From: UBA5760 sp964649385
GTDB taxonomy: Bacteria > Chloroflexota > Dehalococcoidia > Dehalococcoidales > UBA5760
Direction: 5' to 3'
DNA: 31,432 nt
Assembly (NCBI GenBank): GCA_964649385.1
Contig: CAZYRA010000004.1
Location: 1 to 31,432, forward strand
The translations under genes were made by a program, and so were the position numbers. Shown piece after piece: positions 14,518 through 21,681 of this stretch. Below the pieces are notes generated by a model. The model was not told where the DNA came from. It did not search any database and saw only the letters and a program-made list of their open reading frames with translations. Each line of letters starts with the position of its first letter. The stretch's first letter is position 1.

Positions 14518-17500
14518 TCCAGTCGGCTCACTCCCAGTGCTATATCATGACCACTCAGCCTATAGCTCTCTGTAAAGTTATCTTCTGAGGGGATACCCTC
14601 AACAATCTTTCGGGACAGCGTTTCCTGCTTGATATAGCCAGCAAAATCACTTACTACCTGCCGGACATAAGAGCCACCCTGATAATAGGTGACAATATGG
14701 TCGGCAATATCAAATCCGGCGGAGCGGCGCATCGTCTGCAGTCGGTGTACTATCTCTCGCGCCAACCCCTCGGCAAGAAGCTCCGCAGGAATCTCAGTGG
14801 GGACAGCTATCGAGTAATCACCCTCCGAACTGGTAACATAACCTTCTTCCTCTAGCCTGGCTATGTCATCAATAATTTGGAAATCTTTTATGTTAAGCTC
14901 TTCCAGTATCTCAGGCTTGACCCTCTCCAGAGCCTGCCGCTCCGATATTGAACTCAAGGTGACGTAATTGACTGCCAGCGGCTGGCGGACCTTAATCCCC
15001 GCCCTGCTGCGGGCCGCCCGACCCAGGCTTGATATCTTCATCGCCAGCCGGGTATCACTGGACAACCGTTTATCAACCAAGGTCACATCGGCTGAAGGGA
15101 AATCAGCCAGATGGACGCTTGAGGAAGCCTCAGGAAACGCCGTGCCGACCAGATTTCGGTACAACTCCTCGGCTAGAAAGGGAGTAAACGGGGCCAGTAG
15201 CTTAGATAGCGTGACCAAACACTGATAAAGGGTACGGTATGCCGAGAGCTTATCAGTATCATTCTCGCTCTTCCAGAACCGCCGGCGGCTACGGCGCACA
15301 TACCAGTTAGAGAGGGCATCCACAAAACCTTCTATCTTACGCCCCGCCTCGGTAGGGTTATAAGCCTCCAGCGCTCCGTCAACATCAACGATAAGCTGAT
15401 TAAGCTCAGAGATAATCCACCTATCCAGTCCTGATGGCTCGGGTCCTCCCCCCGTCTCAGGAGTGAAATGGTCGATATTGGCATAGGTAACAAAGAAGGA
15501 GTAGACATTCCATAGTGTGAGCAGGAAGCGGCGGCTTATCTCAGAGACCAGCTTTTCCGAGAAACGGCGTACGTTGCCCGGTGGTGAAGTGGTAAGGAAA
15601 TACCAGCGTATAGCATCAGCGCCATACTTATCTATCATCGCCATCGGCTCGACCACATTCCCTCTTGCCTTACTCATCTTCTCACCCTTATCATCCAAGA
15701 TATGCCCCAGACAGATAACATTCCTGAAACTGGGCTGGCCAAATAACAGGGTAGAGATAGCGTGCAGACTATAAAACCAGCCCCGGGTCTGGTCAACCGC
15801 CTCACAGATGTAATCGGCGGGGAAGCGGCCGTCCACGAGCATGTCCCCGTTTTCAAATGGGTAGTGCCATTGAGCAATGGGCATCGCTCCGGAATCAAAC
15901 CAGCAATCAACTACCTCGGGTTCCCGCCTCATCTGCGCCCCACACCGGCAACAGGTAAAGGTTATTTCATCAACAAAGGGACGGTGCAGGTCCAGGGATT
16001 CCTTAAACCCGCTGGTACCGGGTTTATTCCTCAATTCCTCGATGCCACCAATGCACTCACAGTTGTCACAGGCTTCGCAGCACCACACCGGCAGTGGCGT
16101 ACCCCAGTAACGCTCACGGGAAAAAGCCCAGTCGATGTTGTTCTGCAGCCAGTCACCGAAACGGCCGTACTTGATATGCTCTGGGTACCAGTTTATCTCC
16201 CGGTTTCCGTTAATGAGCTCTTCTTTTACCGCAGTGGTCCGGACATACCAGGTCTGCTTGGCATAGTAGAGCAGGGGTGCTTGACAGCGCCAGCAGAAGG
16301 GATAGGTATGGTGAACCGTCTCACTACGAAAGAGCAGCCCCCTTGCCTTCAGGTCATCCAGAATAAGAGGGTCAGCCTCCTTAACAAACCTGCCTGAGAA
16401 GGGGTAGCTGCCGGTAATATTCCCCTCTAAGTCTACCGGGTGGACAAAATCAAGGCCATTATCCTGCCCTGCCTGGTAGTCAACCTCACCATAAGCAGGG
16501 GCAACATGAACGATACCGGTTCCGTCCTCCATAGAAACAAAATCGGTAGCAATCACCGGGTAATTTAGAATGCCCTCCTTCTTCCATATGATATCTGGCG
16601 AAGGCTTCCCTTTTTTATCCAGTAATGTCATTGTTTCAACAGGTATATTGAAATCGAACGGATTAAATAGAGGCTCGTACCTCAATTCGACTAAACCAGC
16701 ACCATCTACTTTAGCGGTGACTGGCACATCAGCTAATCCAGCTTGTTCCAGCCGAGCAGAAGCTAAAATAAGATATTCATCATCAAGTTCTACAATCGAG
16801 TATTCAGCATCAGCGGCCACCGCCAGAGCGGTGTTGCCAGGCAGTGTCCATGGGGTAGTCGTCCAAGCCAGTAAGTAAACAGGTTTGTCCCCTACGTGGT
16901 CAAGAAGCCACTTAGCAAAATCTGCTGTTCTGTCGCCATAACCACTGCGCAATTTTTCAAGAAAACCCGGTCCTGAATATATCGACTTCGCAACTTTAAA
17001 CTTTATGTAAACCGATGGGTCCTTAGTATCATCCTGATAGCCCAGGGCAACCTCGTGAGAGCTTAAAGACGTGCCGCAGCGGGGGCAGTGAGGGGTAACC
17101 CGATAGCCCTGATATACCAGCCCCTTATCCCACATCTGCTTGATTGCCCACCAGACAGTCTCAATATAGCTGTTGTCCATGGTGATATAGGGGTGTTGCT
17201 GGTCGACCCAAAAACCGATACGCTCGGTCATCGTATTCCATTCCTTAAGATAGCCCAAAACACTCTCTCGGCAGAGGGCATTAAAACGGTCGATGCCGTA
17301 TTCCTCAATCTGTGTTTTGCTGGAGAATCCCAGCTTCCTTTCTACCTCCAGCTCTACCGGCAGCCCGTGCGTATCCCAACCAGCGATACGCGGGGCGTAA
17401 TAGCCTTTCATCGTCCTGTAGCGAGGGATAACATCCTTAAAGACACGAGCCAGCACATGGTGTATCCCGGGACTGCCGTTTGCCGTGGGCGGGCCTTCAT

Positions 17501-17630
17501 AGAAGACGAAGCGGCGACCTCCCCGCCGAGCGTCAATGCTTCGCTCAAAGATACTGTTTTTCTGCCACCAGCCTAATATAGACTGCTCCATCTCAGGGAA
17601 GGCTACCCGGCTGGCTACGGAATGGAACAT
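14514..17630 (-). CDS. ileS: Isoleucyl-tRNA synthetase (IleRS2 type) with a rearranged HIGH motif
   Basis: This cytoplasmic class Ia synthetase charges tRNA-Ile. At 1038 aa it has the long, IleRS2-like build. An editing (CP1) domain contains LAWTTTPWTLPGNTA, internal cysteine motifs are CPRCG and CCEACDNC, a KMSKAR loop lies at 651-656, and the anticodon and C-terminal domains follow. The first signature, normally H-x-G-H, reads G-I-H-H at 55-58 (SPGIHHVLAR). This GXHH swap has been described in some IleRS2 enzymes with extreme mupirocin resistance. I chose ATG 17630 because the encoded MFHSVASRV matches the family N-terminus and AAAGG lies 9 bases upstream. An in-frame TTG at 17651 lacks a site. 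It stands downstream of khpB but is separated from it by a terminator-like hairpin. Confidence 0.95.
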   Translation of the reverse strand: MFHSVASRVAFPEMEQSILGWWQKNSIFERSIDARRGGRRFVFYEGPPTANGSPGIHHVLARVFKDVIPRYRTMKGYYAPRIAGWDTHGLPVELEVERKLGFSSKTQIEEYGIDRFNALCRESVLGYLKEWNTMTERIGFWVDQQHPYITMDNSYIETVWWAIKQMWDKGLVYQGYRVTPHCPRCGTSLSSHEVALGYQDDTKDPSVYIKFKVAKSIYSGPGFLEKLRSGYGDRTADFAKWLLDHVGDKPVYLLAWTTTPWTLPGNTALAVAADAEYSIVELDDEYLILASARLEQAGLADVPVTAKVDGAGLVELRYEPLFNPFDFNIPVETMTLLDKKGKPSPDIIWKKEGILNYPVIATDFVSMEDGTGIVHVAPAYGEVDYQAGQDNGLDFVHPVDLEGNITGSYPFSGRFVKEADPLILDDLKARGLLFRSETVHHTYPFCWRCQAPLLYYAKQTWYVRTTAVKEELINGNREINWYPEHIKYGRFGDWLQNNIDWAFSRERYWGTPLPVWCCEACDNCECIGGIEELRNKPGTSGFKESLDLHRPFVDEITFTCCRCGAQMRREPEVVDCWFDSGAMPIAQWHYPFENGDMLVDGRFPADYICEAVDQTRGWFYSLHAISTLLFGQPSFRNVICLGHILDDKGEKMSKARGNVVEPMAMIDKYGADAIRWYFLTTSPPGNVRRFSEKLVSEISRRFLLTLWNVYSFFVTYANIDHFTPETGGGPEPSGLDRWIISELNQLIVDVDGALEAYNPTEAGRKIEGFVDALSNWYVRRSRRRFWKSENDTDKLSAYRTLYQCLVTLSKLLAPFTPFLAEELYRNLVGTAFPEASSSVHLADFPSADVTLVDKRLSSDTRLAMKISSLGRAARSRAGIKVRQPLAVNYVTLSSISERQALERVKPEILEELNIKDFQIIDDIARLEEEGYVTSSEGDYSIAVPTEIPAELLAEGLAREIVHRLQTMRRSAGFDIADHIVTYYQGGSYVRQVVSDFAGYIKQETLSRKIVEGIPSEDNFTESYRLSGHDIALGVSRLD

Positions 17631-17670
17631 AACAGAAGGCCTTTCTACCAACAGTTTAGTCTAAATCGAT

Positions 17671-17698
17671 ATAAAGAATCCCGCCCTCCAGGACGGGA
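17671..17698 (-). terminator. Intrinsic terminator or attenuator between khpB and ileS
   Basis: In minus-strand RNA, UCCCGUCC (17698-17691) pairs with GGGCGGGA (17686-17679) around a 4-base loop, followed by UUCUUUAU. One pair is G-U on this strand but would be a C-A mismatch on the plus strand, which fixes the direction. It sits about 50 bases before the ileS start. Confidence 0.62.
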
Positions 17699-17708
17699 CC
17701 AAGACACT

Positions 17709-17747
17709 TGTGGTAACCCTACCTTACCTGACCAGAGACTTACCACA
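17709..17747 (-). other. Second stem in the ileS leader
   Basis: tgtggtaa (17709-17716) and ttaccaca (17740-17747) form a perfect 8-bp inverted repeat with a 23-base loop, just upstream of the terminator hairpin in the leftward direction. I see no T-box consensus here, so it is recorded only as a structured leader element. Confidence 0.45.
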
Positions 17748-17776
17748 CTAGCAATATAATCCTGGAAGGACCTTTA

Positions 17777-18268
17777 CTACTTCGGCCGGATAACTACCTT
17801 ACGGGCCTCACCCAGGCCGACACTCTCAGTGGTAACATCAGGATGATCAGACAGGGCCAGATGGATAACACGCCGCTCATAGGCCGGCATCGGCTCCAAG
17901 GTAAACGGCTTCCCACTGTCCTCGACTTGCTCCGCTAGGCGACACGCTAAAGCCTGTAACTCTTCAGAGCGGGACTGCTTGTATCCTTCGACATCAACAA
18001 CTATAGGCAGCCAGATTTTCGTTTGATGGCCCACAACAAGCCTGAGAATAAATTGCAGGCAGGCCAAGGTCTGACCCCGACGCCCAATCAAAATACCCAG
18101 GTCATCACCCTCAATATCAAAGGTAACCGGGGCAGAAGATTCTTCTTCCCCAACAACTTCTTTAGCCTGAGGTACTACTGAAGCCACCACCCCCATTTTC
18201 CCAAGCAGTGCTTCCAGTACACCCCTGGCTACCTCAGTAATATTGCTATCTCCCTCGCCGGTAGACAC
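17777..18268 (-). CDS. khpB: KhpB/Jag-type RNA-binding protein (KH plus R3H domains)
   Basis: This 163-aa protein has an N-terminal helix, a KH domain with the GRRG loop (DLGILIGRRGQTLACLQ), and a C-terminal R3H domain (PMPAYERRVIHLALSDHPDV). KhpB/Jag proteins bind RNA, often with KhpA, and are nearly always encoded next to yidC, as here. The N-terminal Jag_N module found in many homologues is missing, giving a short form. I chose GTG at 18268, which has AGGGAGGAG 6 bases upstream. An earlier in-frame GTG at 18307 would add 13 residues, with its ribosome site 13 bases away. It lies about 50 bp after yidC in the same leftward unit. Confidence 0.9.
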   Translation of the reverse strand: MSTGEGDSNITEVARGVLEALLGKMGVVASVVPQAKEVVGEEESSAPVTFDIEGDDLGILIGRRGQTLACLQFILRLVVGHQTKIWLPIVVDVEGYKQSRSEELQALACRLAEQVEDSGKPFTLEPMPAYERRVIHLALSDHPDVTTESVGLGEARKVVIRPK

Positions 18269-18318
18269 TGATAGCTCCTCCCTAATCTGGCTTGCTCGTC
18301 CCCACACCGAACCCCACT

Positions 18319-19287
18319 TTACCTCCCCTTAGGACGATGCCCCCTGCTTCGTTTAGACTGACGCCGTATTGTTTTCGCATCTCCCGGGTATCCTGCGCCA
18401 CGGGGCTTATCCGCGGATACATCACCACCTGCTTCATCCTCCGGAGTACTGGCCGGCACAACAATATCAGCCTCCATAGCCGTAATACCGGCCGACTGCT
18501 CCGCCTGGGCAATGCGCTTCTTAAGGTCACCGCTGCTCTTTCCGATACTGGCCTTGACCACCGCCCTTCCCCCTTTCGATTTGGACAGGCCACCCCACCC
18601 ACCGGTAATAAAGTACTGCATAATAATGGTAATAATATTGGACGCTACCCAGTAGAGAGCTAGGCCGCTGGGGAAACTCATTGCCAAAAAGCCGAACATG
18701 AGCGGCATCATCCACAGCATTAACTGACTCTGAGAACGCTGCTGTGGGTCGGTGCTATCAGGCGTCACCATCTTCTGCTGCAGCCACATAGTAACCCCGA
18801 CCAAGACGGCTAAGGGCGTATCAGGATTCTCCAGGCTAAACCAGAGAAAGCTGTTGTTCAAAGGCACCATCGTATAGACCACCGGCCAGGACCAAAGAGA
18901 CTTGGACAGCCCCAGTAGATCCTCGGGAGTTATGGCTAAAAGCCGTATAATCGACTGGTAGAGGGCTATCCAGATGGGCATCTGGATTAACATCGGCACT
19001 CCACAACCAGCCGGGCTCACCCCCGCCTCCCGATACAGCTTCATCTGTTCGTCAGCCAGCCGCTTCTTATCCTTGGCATACTTCTTCTGTAGCTCGGCAA
19101 TCTTTGGCTGAAGCTCCTGCATTGCCTTGGTAGAACGAAGCTGCTTCACGGTAAGAGGATACATAGCAAAGCGAATAATAATGGTTAAAATAATGATAGT
19201 CAGCCCCAGGCTACCGTACAGATAGCTGGACAGCGCGACCAGCGAGTTTATCATCAGCGCTACCGGGCCTGCATTCCACCATTCCAT
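18319..19287 (-). CDS. yidC: YidC/Oxa1-family membrane protein insertase
   Basis: YidC inserts and folds membrane proteins, alone or with Sec. The 322-aa protein lacks the large periplasmic P1 domain of Gram-negative homologues. About five membrane segments are visible (roughly 10-48, 98-115, 155-175, 195-215 and 218-235). The conserved groove arginine is R39 (IIIRFAMYPLT), followed by the cytoplasmic helical hairpin rich in Lys/Gln (KAMQELQPKIAELQKKY). The C-terminal tail of about 90 residues is basic at its end (RRQSKRSRGHRPKGR), which commonly helps ribosome binding. It lies between a propeller lipoprotein and khpB. The ATG has only a weak site. Confidence 0.95.
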   Translation of the reverse strand: MEWWNAGPVALMINSLVALSSYLYGSLGLTIIILTIIIRFAMYPLTVKQLRSTKAMQELQPKIAELQKKYAKDKKRLADEQMKLYREAGVSPAGCGVPMLIQMPIWIALYQSIIRLLAITPEDLLGLSKSLWSWPVVYTMVPLNNSFLWFSLENPDTPLAVLVGVTMWLQQKMVTPDSTDPQQRSQSQLMLWMMPLMFGFLAMSFPSGLALYWVASNIITIIMQYFITGGWGGLSKSKGGRAVVKASIGKSSGDLKKRIAQAEQSAGITAMEADIVVPASTPEDEAGGDVSADKPRGAGYPGDAKTIRRQSKRSRGHRPKGR

Positions 19288-19309
19288 TAACTAAAGCTAC
19301 CTCACTTAC

Positions 19310-20437
19310 CTAACTTAAAGAAACGGGTACCCATACCTCTCTCCCCGTCTCGGCATCCACCGCGTAAAGAGTATCATGCTTAGAGGTCTGGGCATGAATA
19401 TAAACAACCCCCTCACTGGCACAGAGGGGAGCACGTATCACTTCATCATCGTTGCTCACTGTAAATATGGAGGTGCTAACCATATTACTACTGGTATCCA
19501 GAGAAAACACCCGCCCTTCCTGGGAAGCAATAATAACCTTATCACCGACCACTACCGGTGATGAGCTAATCGGGCTGTCCAGCTCAGCGGGAACAGCCAC
19601 CTCATAACCGCTTTCGGTATCCAGCATATAGACCTTACCGTCAAGATTCGGCGCATAGATGATGTTATCATAGGCTATCGGTTGTGCCCAGAACCACTTG
19701 TCGGCCTCAACCTCGGAACGCCATCTCAGACTGCCATCAGCAGCATCCACGGCGTAAATGTGCCGGTCAAAGGAGCCGATATAGACTGTATCGTTATAGA
19801 CTAGGGGCGTCGAGACAATGCCCCCCTCAGTTTCAAAGTGCCACTTTTCAGTGCCGTCGGCAACATTAAGAGCATAGACCTTTTTGTCAAAAGAGCTAAC
19901 ATATACCGTCTCCCCGCTAACCACCGGGGTCGACCAGACCTTATCCCCAGTCTGGAATTCCCACTCCTTACGGAACTCATCGACACCAAGTGCATAGACC
20001 TTACCGTCATCACAACCAAAATAGACCCTGCCTCCGGATACAACTAGCCCGCCAACTATAGATTCAAGGTTATCATCAAGGGGATACACCCGCTCCCGAT
20101 AGCCTGAAGTGGAATTAACGGTGTAAACCCTGCCATCATAGCCGCCGACATAAACCAAATCCCCATCCACTGCCGGAGTGGTGTAGACAGCCACCGTCTC
20201 TTTCGAGGTCCCCAGAGGACAAGCCGTCCATAAGGGATTACCGTCCGATTTGTTCAGGCCGACCAATTCCCCTTCCAGAGAAGCGACAAACAGGGCGTCA
20301 TCAGTTACTGTCACCCCCGACCAGCCTACCGGCGTTGACCTCACAGTACACCCGGAAAAGAGTAAGCCACCGAGAACTAGGATAACTGCCAGCAGAAGCA
20401 ACAGCTTGCCCGGTAGTATCTTATCTTTAATCTGCAC
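19310..20437 (-). CDS. PQQ-type beta-propeller lipoprotein (BamB-like fold)
   Basis: The 375-aa product begins with a hydrophobic signal ending in LLFSGC, so C30 is a likely lipidation site. The rest is six to eight PQQ-like blades of the form Y-V/I-G-x-x-D-x-x-V-Y-A-L-x-x-x-D-G-x-x-x-W, for example YIGSFDRHIYAVDAADGSLRW. This fold is shared by BamB and many extracytoplasmic scaffold proteins. No PQQ enzyme residues are evident, so I call it structural, not catalytic. It is embedded between yidD and yidC, 22 bp before yidC, which hints at a role in handling exported proteins. The start is GTG with GAGGGAG about 11 bases upstream. Confidence 0.85.
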   Translation of the reverse strand: MQIKDKILPGKLLLLLAVILVLGGLLFSGCTVRSTPVGWSGVTVTDDALFVASLEGELVGLNKSDGNPLWTACPLGTSKETVAVYTTPAVDGDLVYVGGYDGRVYTVNSTSGYRERVYPLDDNLESIVGGLVVSGGRVYFGCDDGKVYALGVDEFRKEWEFQTGDKVWSTPVVSGETVYVSSFDKKVYALNVADGTEKWHFETEGGIVSTPLVYNDTVYIGSFDRHIYAVDAADGSLRWRSEVEADKWFWAQPIAYDNIIYAPNLDGKVYMLDTESGYEVAVPAELDSPISSSPVVVGDKVIIASQEGRVFSLDTSSNMVSTSIFTVSNDDEVIRAPLCASEGVVYIHAQTSKHDTLYAVDAETGREVWVPVSLS

Positions 20438-20463
20438 CTATCTACTCACTCCCTCTGAAAACA

Positions 20464-20679
20464 TCATTTATTGGGCACCGGGTCATAGCCACCCGGGTAT
20501 AGAGGATGACAGCGGGCTATTCTCCTTGCTCCCAGCCACACACCCCTAAAAACCCCAAATCTCTCAATAGCCTCATAGGTATATTGAGAACAGGTCGGGT
20601 AATAACGGCAGGATGGTGGCCTGGTTGGCGAGATATGCCCCTGATAAAACCTGACTAATGCTAAAGCTAACTTTTTCAT
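20464..20679 (-). CDS. yidD: YidD, membrane protein insertion efficiency factor
   Basis: This 71-aa protein has the complete YidD/DUF37 signature. It shows FYQGHISPTRPPSCRYYPTC, SQY-TYEAIERFGVFRG, and the C-terminal RCHPLYPGGYDPVP. The three conserved cysteines are present. YidD sits at the cytoplasmic face of the membrane and assists YidC-dependent insertion. It lies in its classical place between rnpA and the yidC region, 20 bp after rnpA. Confidence 0.95.
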   Translation of the reverse strand: MKKLALALVRFYQGHISPTRPPSCRYYPTCSQYTYEAIERFGVFRGVWLGARRIARCHPLYPGGYDPVPNK

Positions 20680-20699
20680 ACTCCTTCAGCTACTGAGGA

Positions 20700-21083
20700 C
20701 TAGCCCTCTGCTCTGCCACACTCAGTAACAGACCTTGTTGACGAAACTTTCTCTTTAATTAGCAGACCAGCCCTCAATAACAAATCCCTAACTGCTCTGC
20801 TGAGGATACCATAATCAGCAGCAGCTGTTGCAGGACGAGCGATGAAAACAACATCCCATCCCATCTTAATTGGTGCCGCGAGCAATATCTCACGGAGCAG
20901 GCGCTTGACCCGGTTTCTGGTGACTGCATTACCTACCCGCCGGCTGATCGAGAAACCATACCGTGATAAAACAAGCCCGTTAGGTAAAACCTTCACCACC
21001 AACAGACTATTCGCCCACGACCTCCCCTCCCTATAAACTACGGCGTACTGCGCCGACTTTCTAATCCACCCTTCACCCCTCAT
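20700..21083 (-). CDS. rnpA: Ribonuclease P protein component
   Basis: RnpA binds the RNase P RNA and helps trim tRNA 5' ends. The 127-aa protein contains the family's YREGRSW segment, then YGFSISRRVGNAVTRNRVKR (about 57-76), which carries the conserved RNR, and ends with a helical part. I chose ATG at 21083, with AGGAG 7 bases upstream. This gives the usual short N-terminus; an in-frame start at 21128 would add 15 unlike residues. It follows rpmH, but after an unusually long 239-bp gap. Confidence 0.93.
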   Translation of the reverse strand: MRGEGWIRKSAQYAVVYREGRSWANSLLVVKVLPNGLVLSRYGFSISRRVGNAVTRNRVKRLLREILLAAPIKMGWDVVFIARPATAAADYGILSRAVRDLLLRAGLLIKEKVSSTRSVTECGRAEG

Positions 21084-21322
21084 ATCCCCACTCCTAACCA
21101 ATTTACCAGGAAAGAGGCTACTCATCAAGGGAAGACCGAGCCTTTACCTTCTAACAATCCCTTCCTGCTCACCACTCCCAAAAAAGAAGTGGTAATCCCG
21201 GATTTTCTGGACAACGCTATTACCCCAAAGAAAATATGCCCTCAAGTTAGGGGGGAACACTGAACATAGTACTCATGAGGATAGGATACTAGATGGCATC
21301 TTGAGAAGTGATATTTGCGGTA

Positions 21323-21463
21323 TCATACCACAGTCAATCTCTTACGGCCCTTAAGCCGCCTTGCTTTTAAGACAGCTCGCCCCCCCCGCGTGCTCATTCT
21401 CGCCAGAAAACCATGCTCACGCTTCCTCGGGATTCTCTTTGGCTGATAAGTCCTTTTTGGCAC
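21323..21463 (-). CDS. rpmH: 50S ribosomal protein L34
   Basis: This 46-codon gene encodes a highly basic protein with the family core PKRTYQPKRIPRKREHGFLA and RMSTRGGRAVLKARRLKGRK. The start is GTG with AGGAG 5 bases upstream, in the position expected for L34. A run of eight G codes for R-G-G in the sense strand. It is the promoter-proximal gene of the rpmH-rnpA-yidD-yidC cluster, the classical order near bacterial replication origins. No dnaA or DnaA-box cluster is visible here. Confidence 0.96.
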   Translation of the reverse strand: MPKRTYQPKRIPRKREHGFLARMSTRGGRAVLKARRLKGRKRLTVV

Positions 21464-21489
21464 TTCAACTCCTAAAATAAGCTGAAGTA

Positions 21490-21518
21490 ATTATACTTAC
21501 TTGCTTCTTGCCTGTCAA
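21490..21518 (-). promoter_or_regulatory. Perfect-consensus sigma-70 promoter of rpmH
   Basis: On the minus strand, TTGACA (21518-21513) is separated by exactly 17 bp from TATAAT (21495-21490), so both boxes match the consensus fully. The predicted start, near 21483, gives a leader of about 20 bases. This suits a highly expressed ribosomal-protein gene. Confidence 0.9.
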
Positions 21519-21596
21519 CTATTCACTTAAGCCAGGATATTGTACCGGCATTTTCGGGGGTATGTAGCCCCCCTATATTCTAGATCAACCTTCCCC

Positions 21597-21626
21597 TTGA
21601 CAAATAAGGGCTAAAAATGGTAAATT
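21597..21626 (+). promoter_or_regulatory. Promoter of the hrcA-grpE-dnaK-dnaJ operon
   Basis: TTGACA (21597-21602) lies 18 bp from TAAATT (21621-21626), a housekeeping sigma-type promoter. Transcription should start near 21633, directly next to the CIRCE operator, so bound HrcA would block it. Confidence 0.7.
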
Positions 21627-21635
21627 CAGCAGTAA

Positions 21636-21662
21636 TTAGCAATCTCAGGTTAAGACTGCTAA
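21636..21662 (+). promoter_or_regulatory. CIRCE operator for HrcA
   Basis: The sequence has 9-base arms TTAGCAATC and GACTGCTAA around a 9-base spacer. It matches the CIRCE consensus TTAGCACTC-N9-GAGTGCTAA except for one substitution in each arm. It lies at the presumed transcription start of hrcA, as in classical HrcA-regulated operons. Confidence 0.92.
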
Positions 21663-21681
21663 CCGGAGTAAAAGGGTACAA

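Noticed and set aside
15762..16397. 211-aa plus-strand ORF inside ileS
   Set aside because: It is antisense to well-conserved IleRS codons, so it is a shadow of codon bias.
17630..17776. T-box riboswitch before ileS
   Set aside because: ileS is a common T-box target, but the leader lacks the GGTACCGCG-like core; GGTAGGGTTACCAC is only superficially similar.
21550..21575. Intrinsic terminator in the rpmH-hrcA divergent region
   Set aside because: ggggg/ccccc forms a short 5-bp stem with no T-run, and no gene ends there on either strand.
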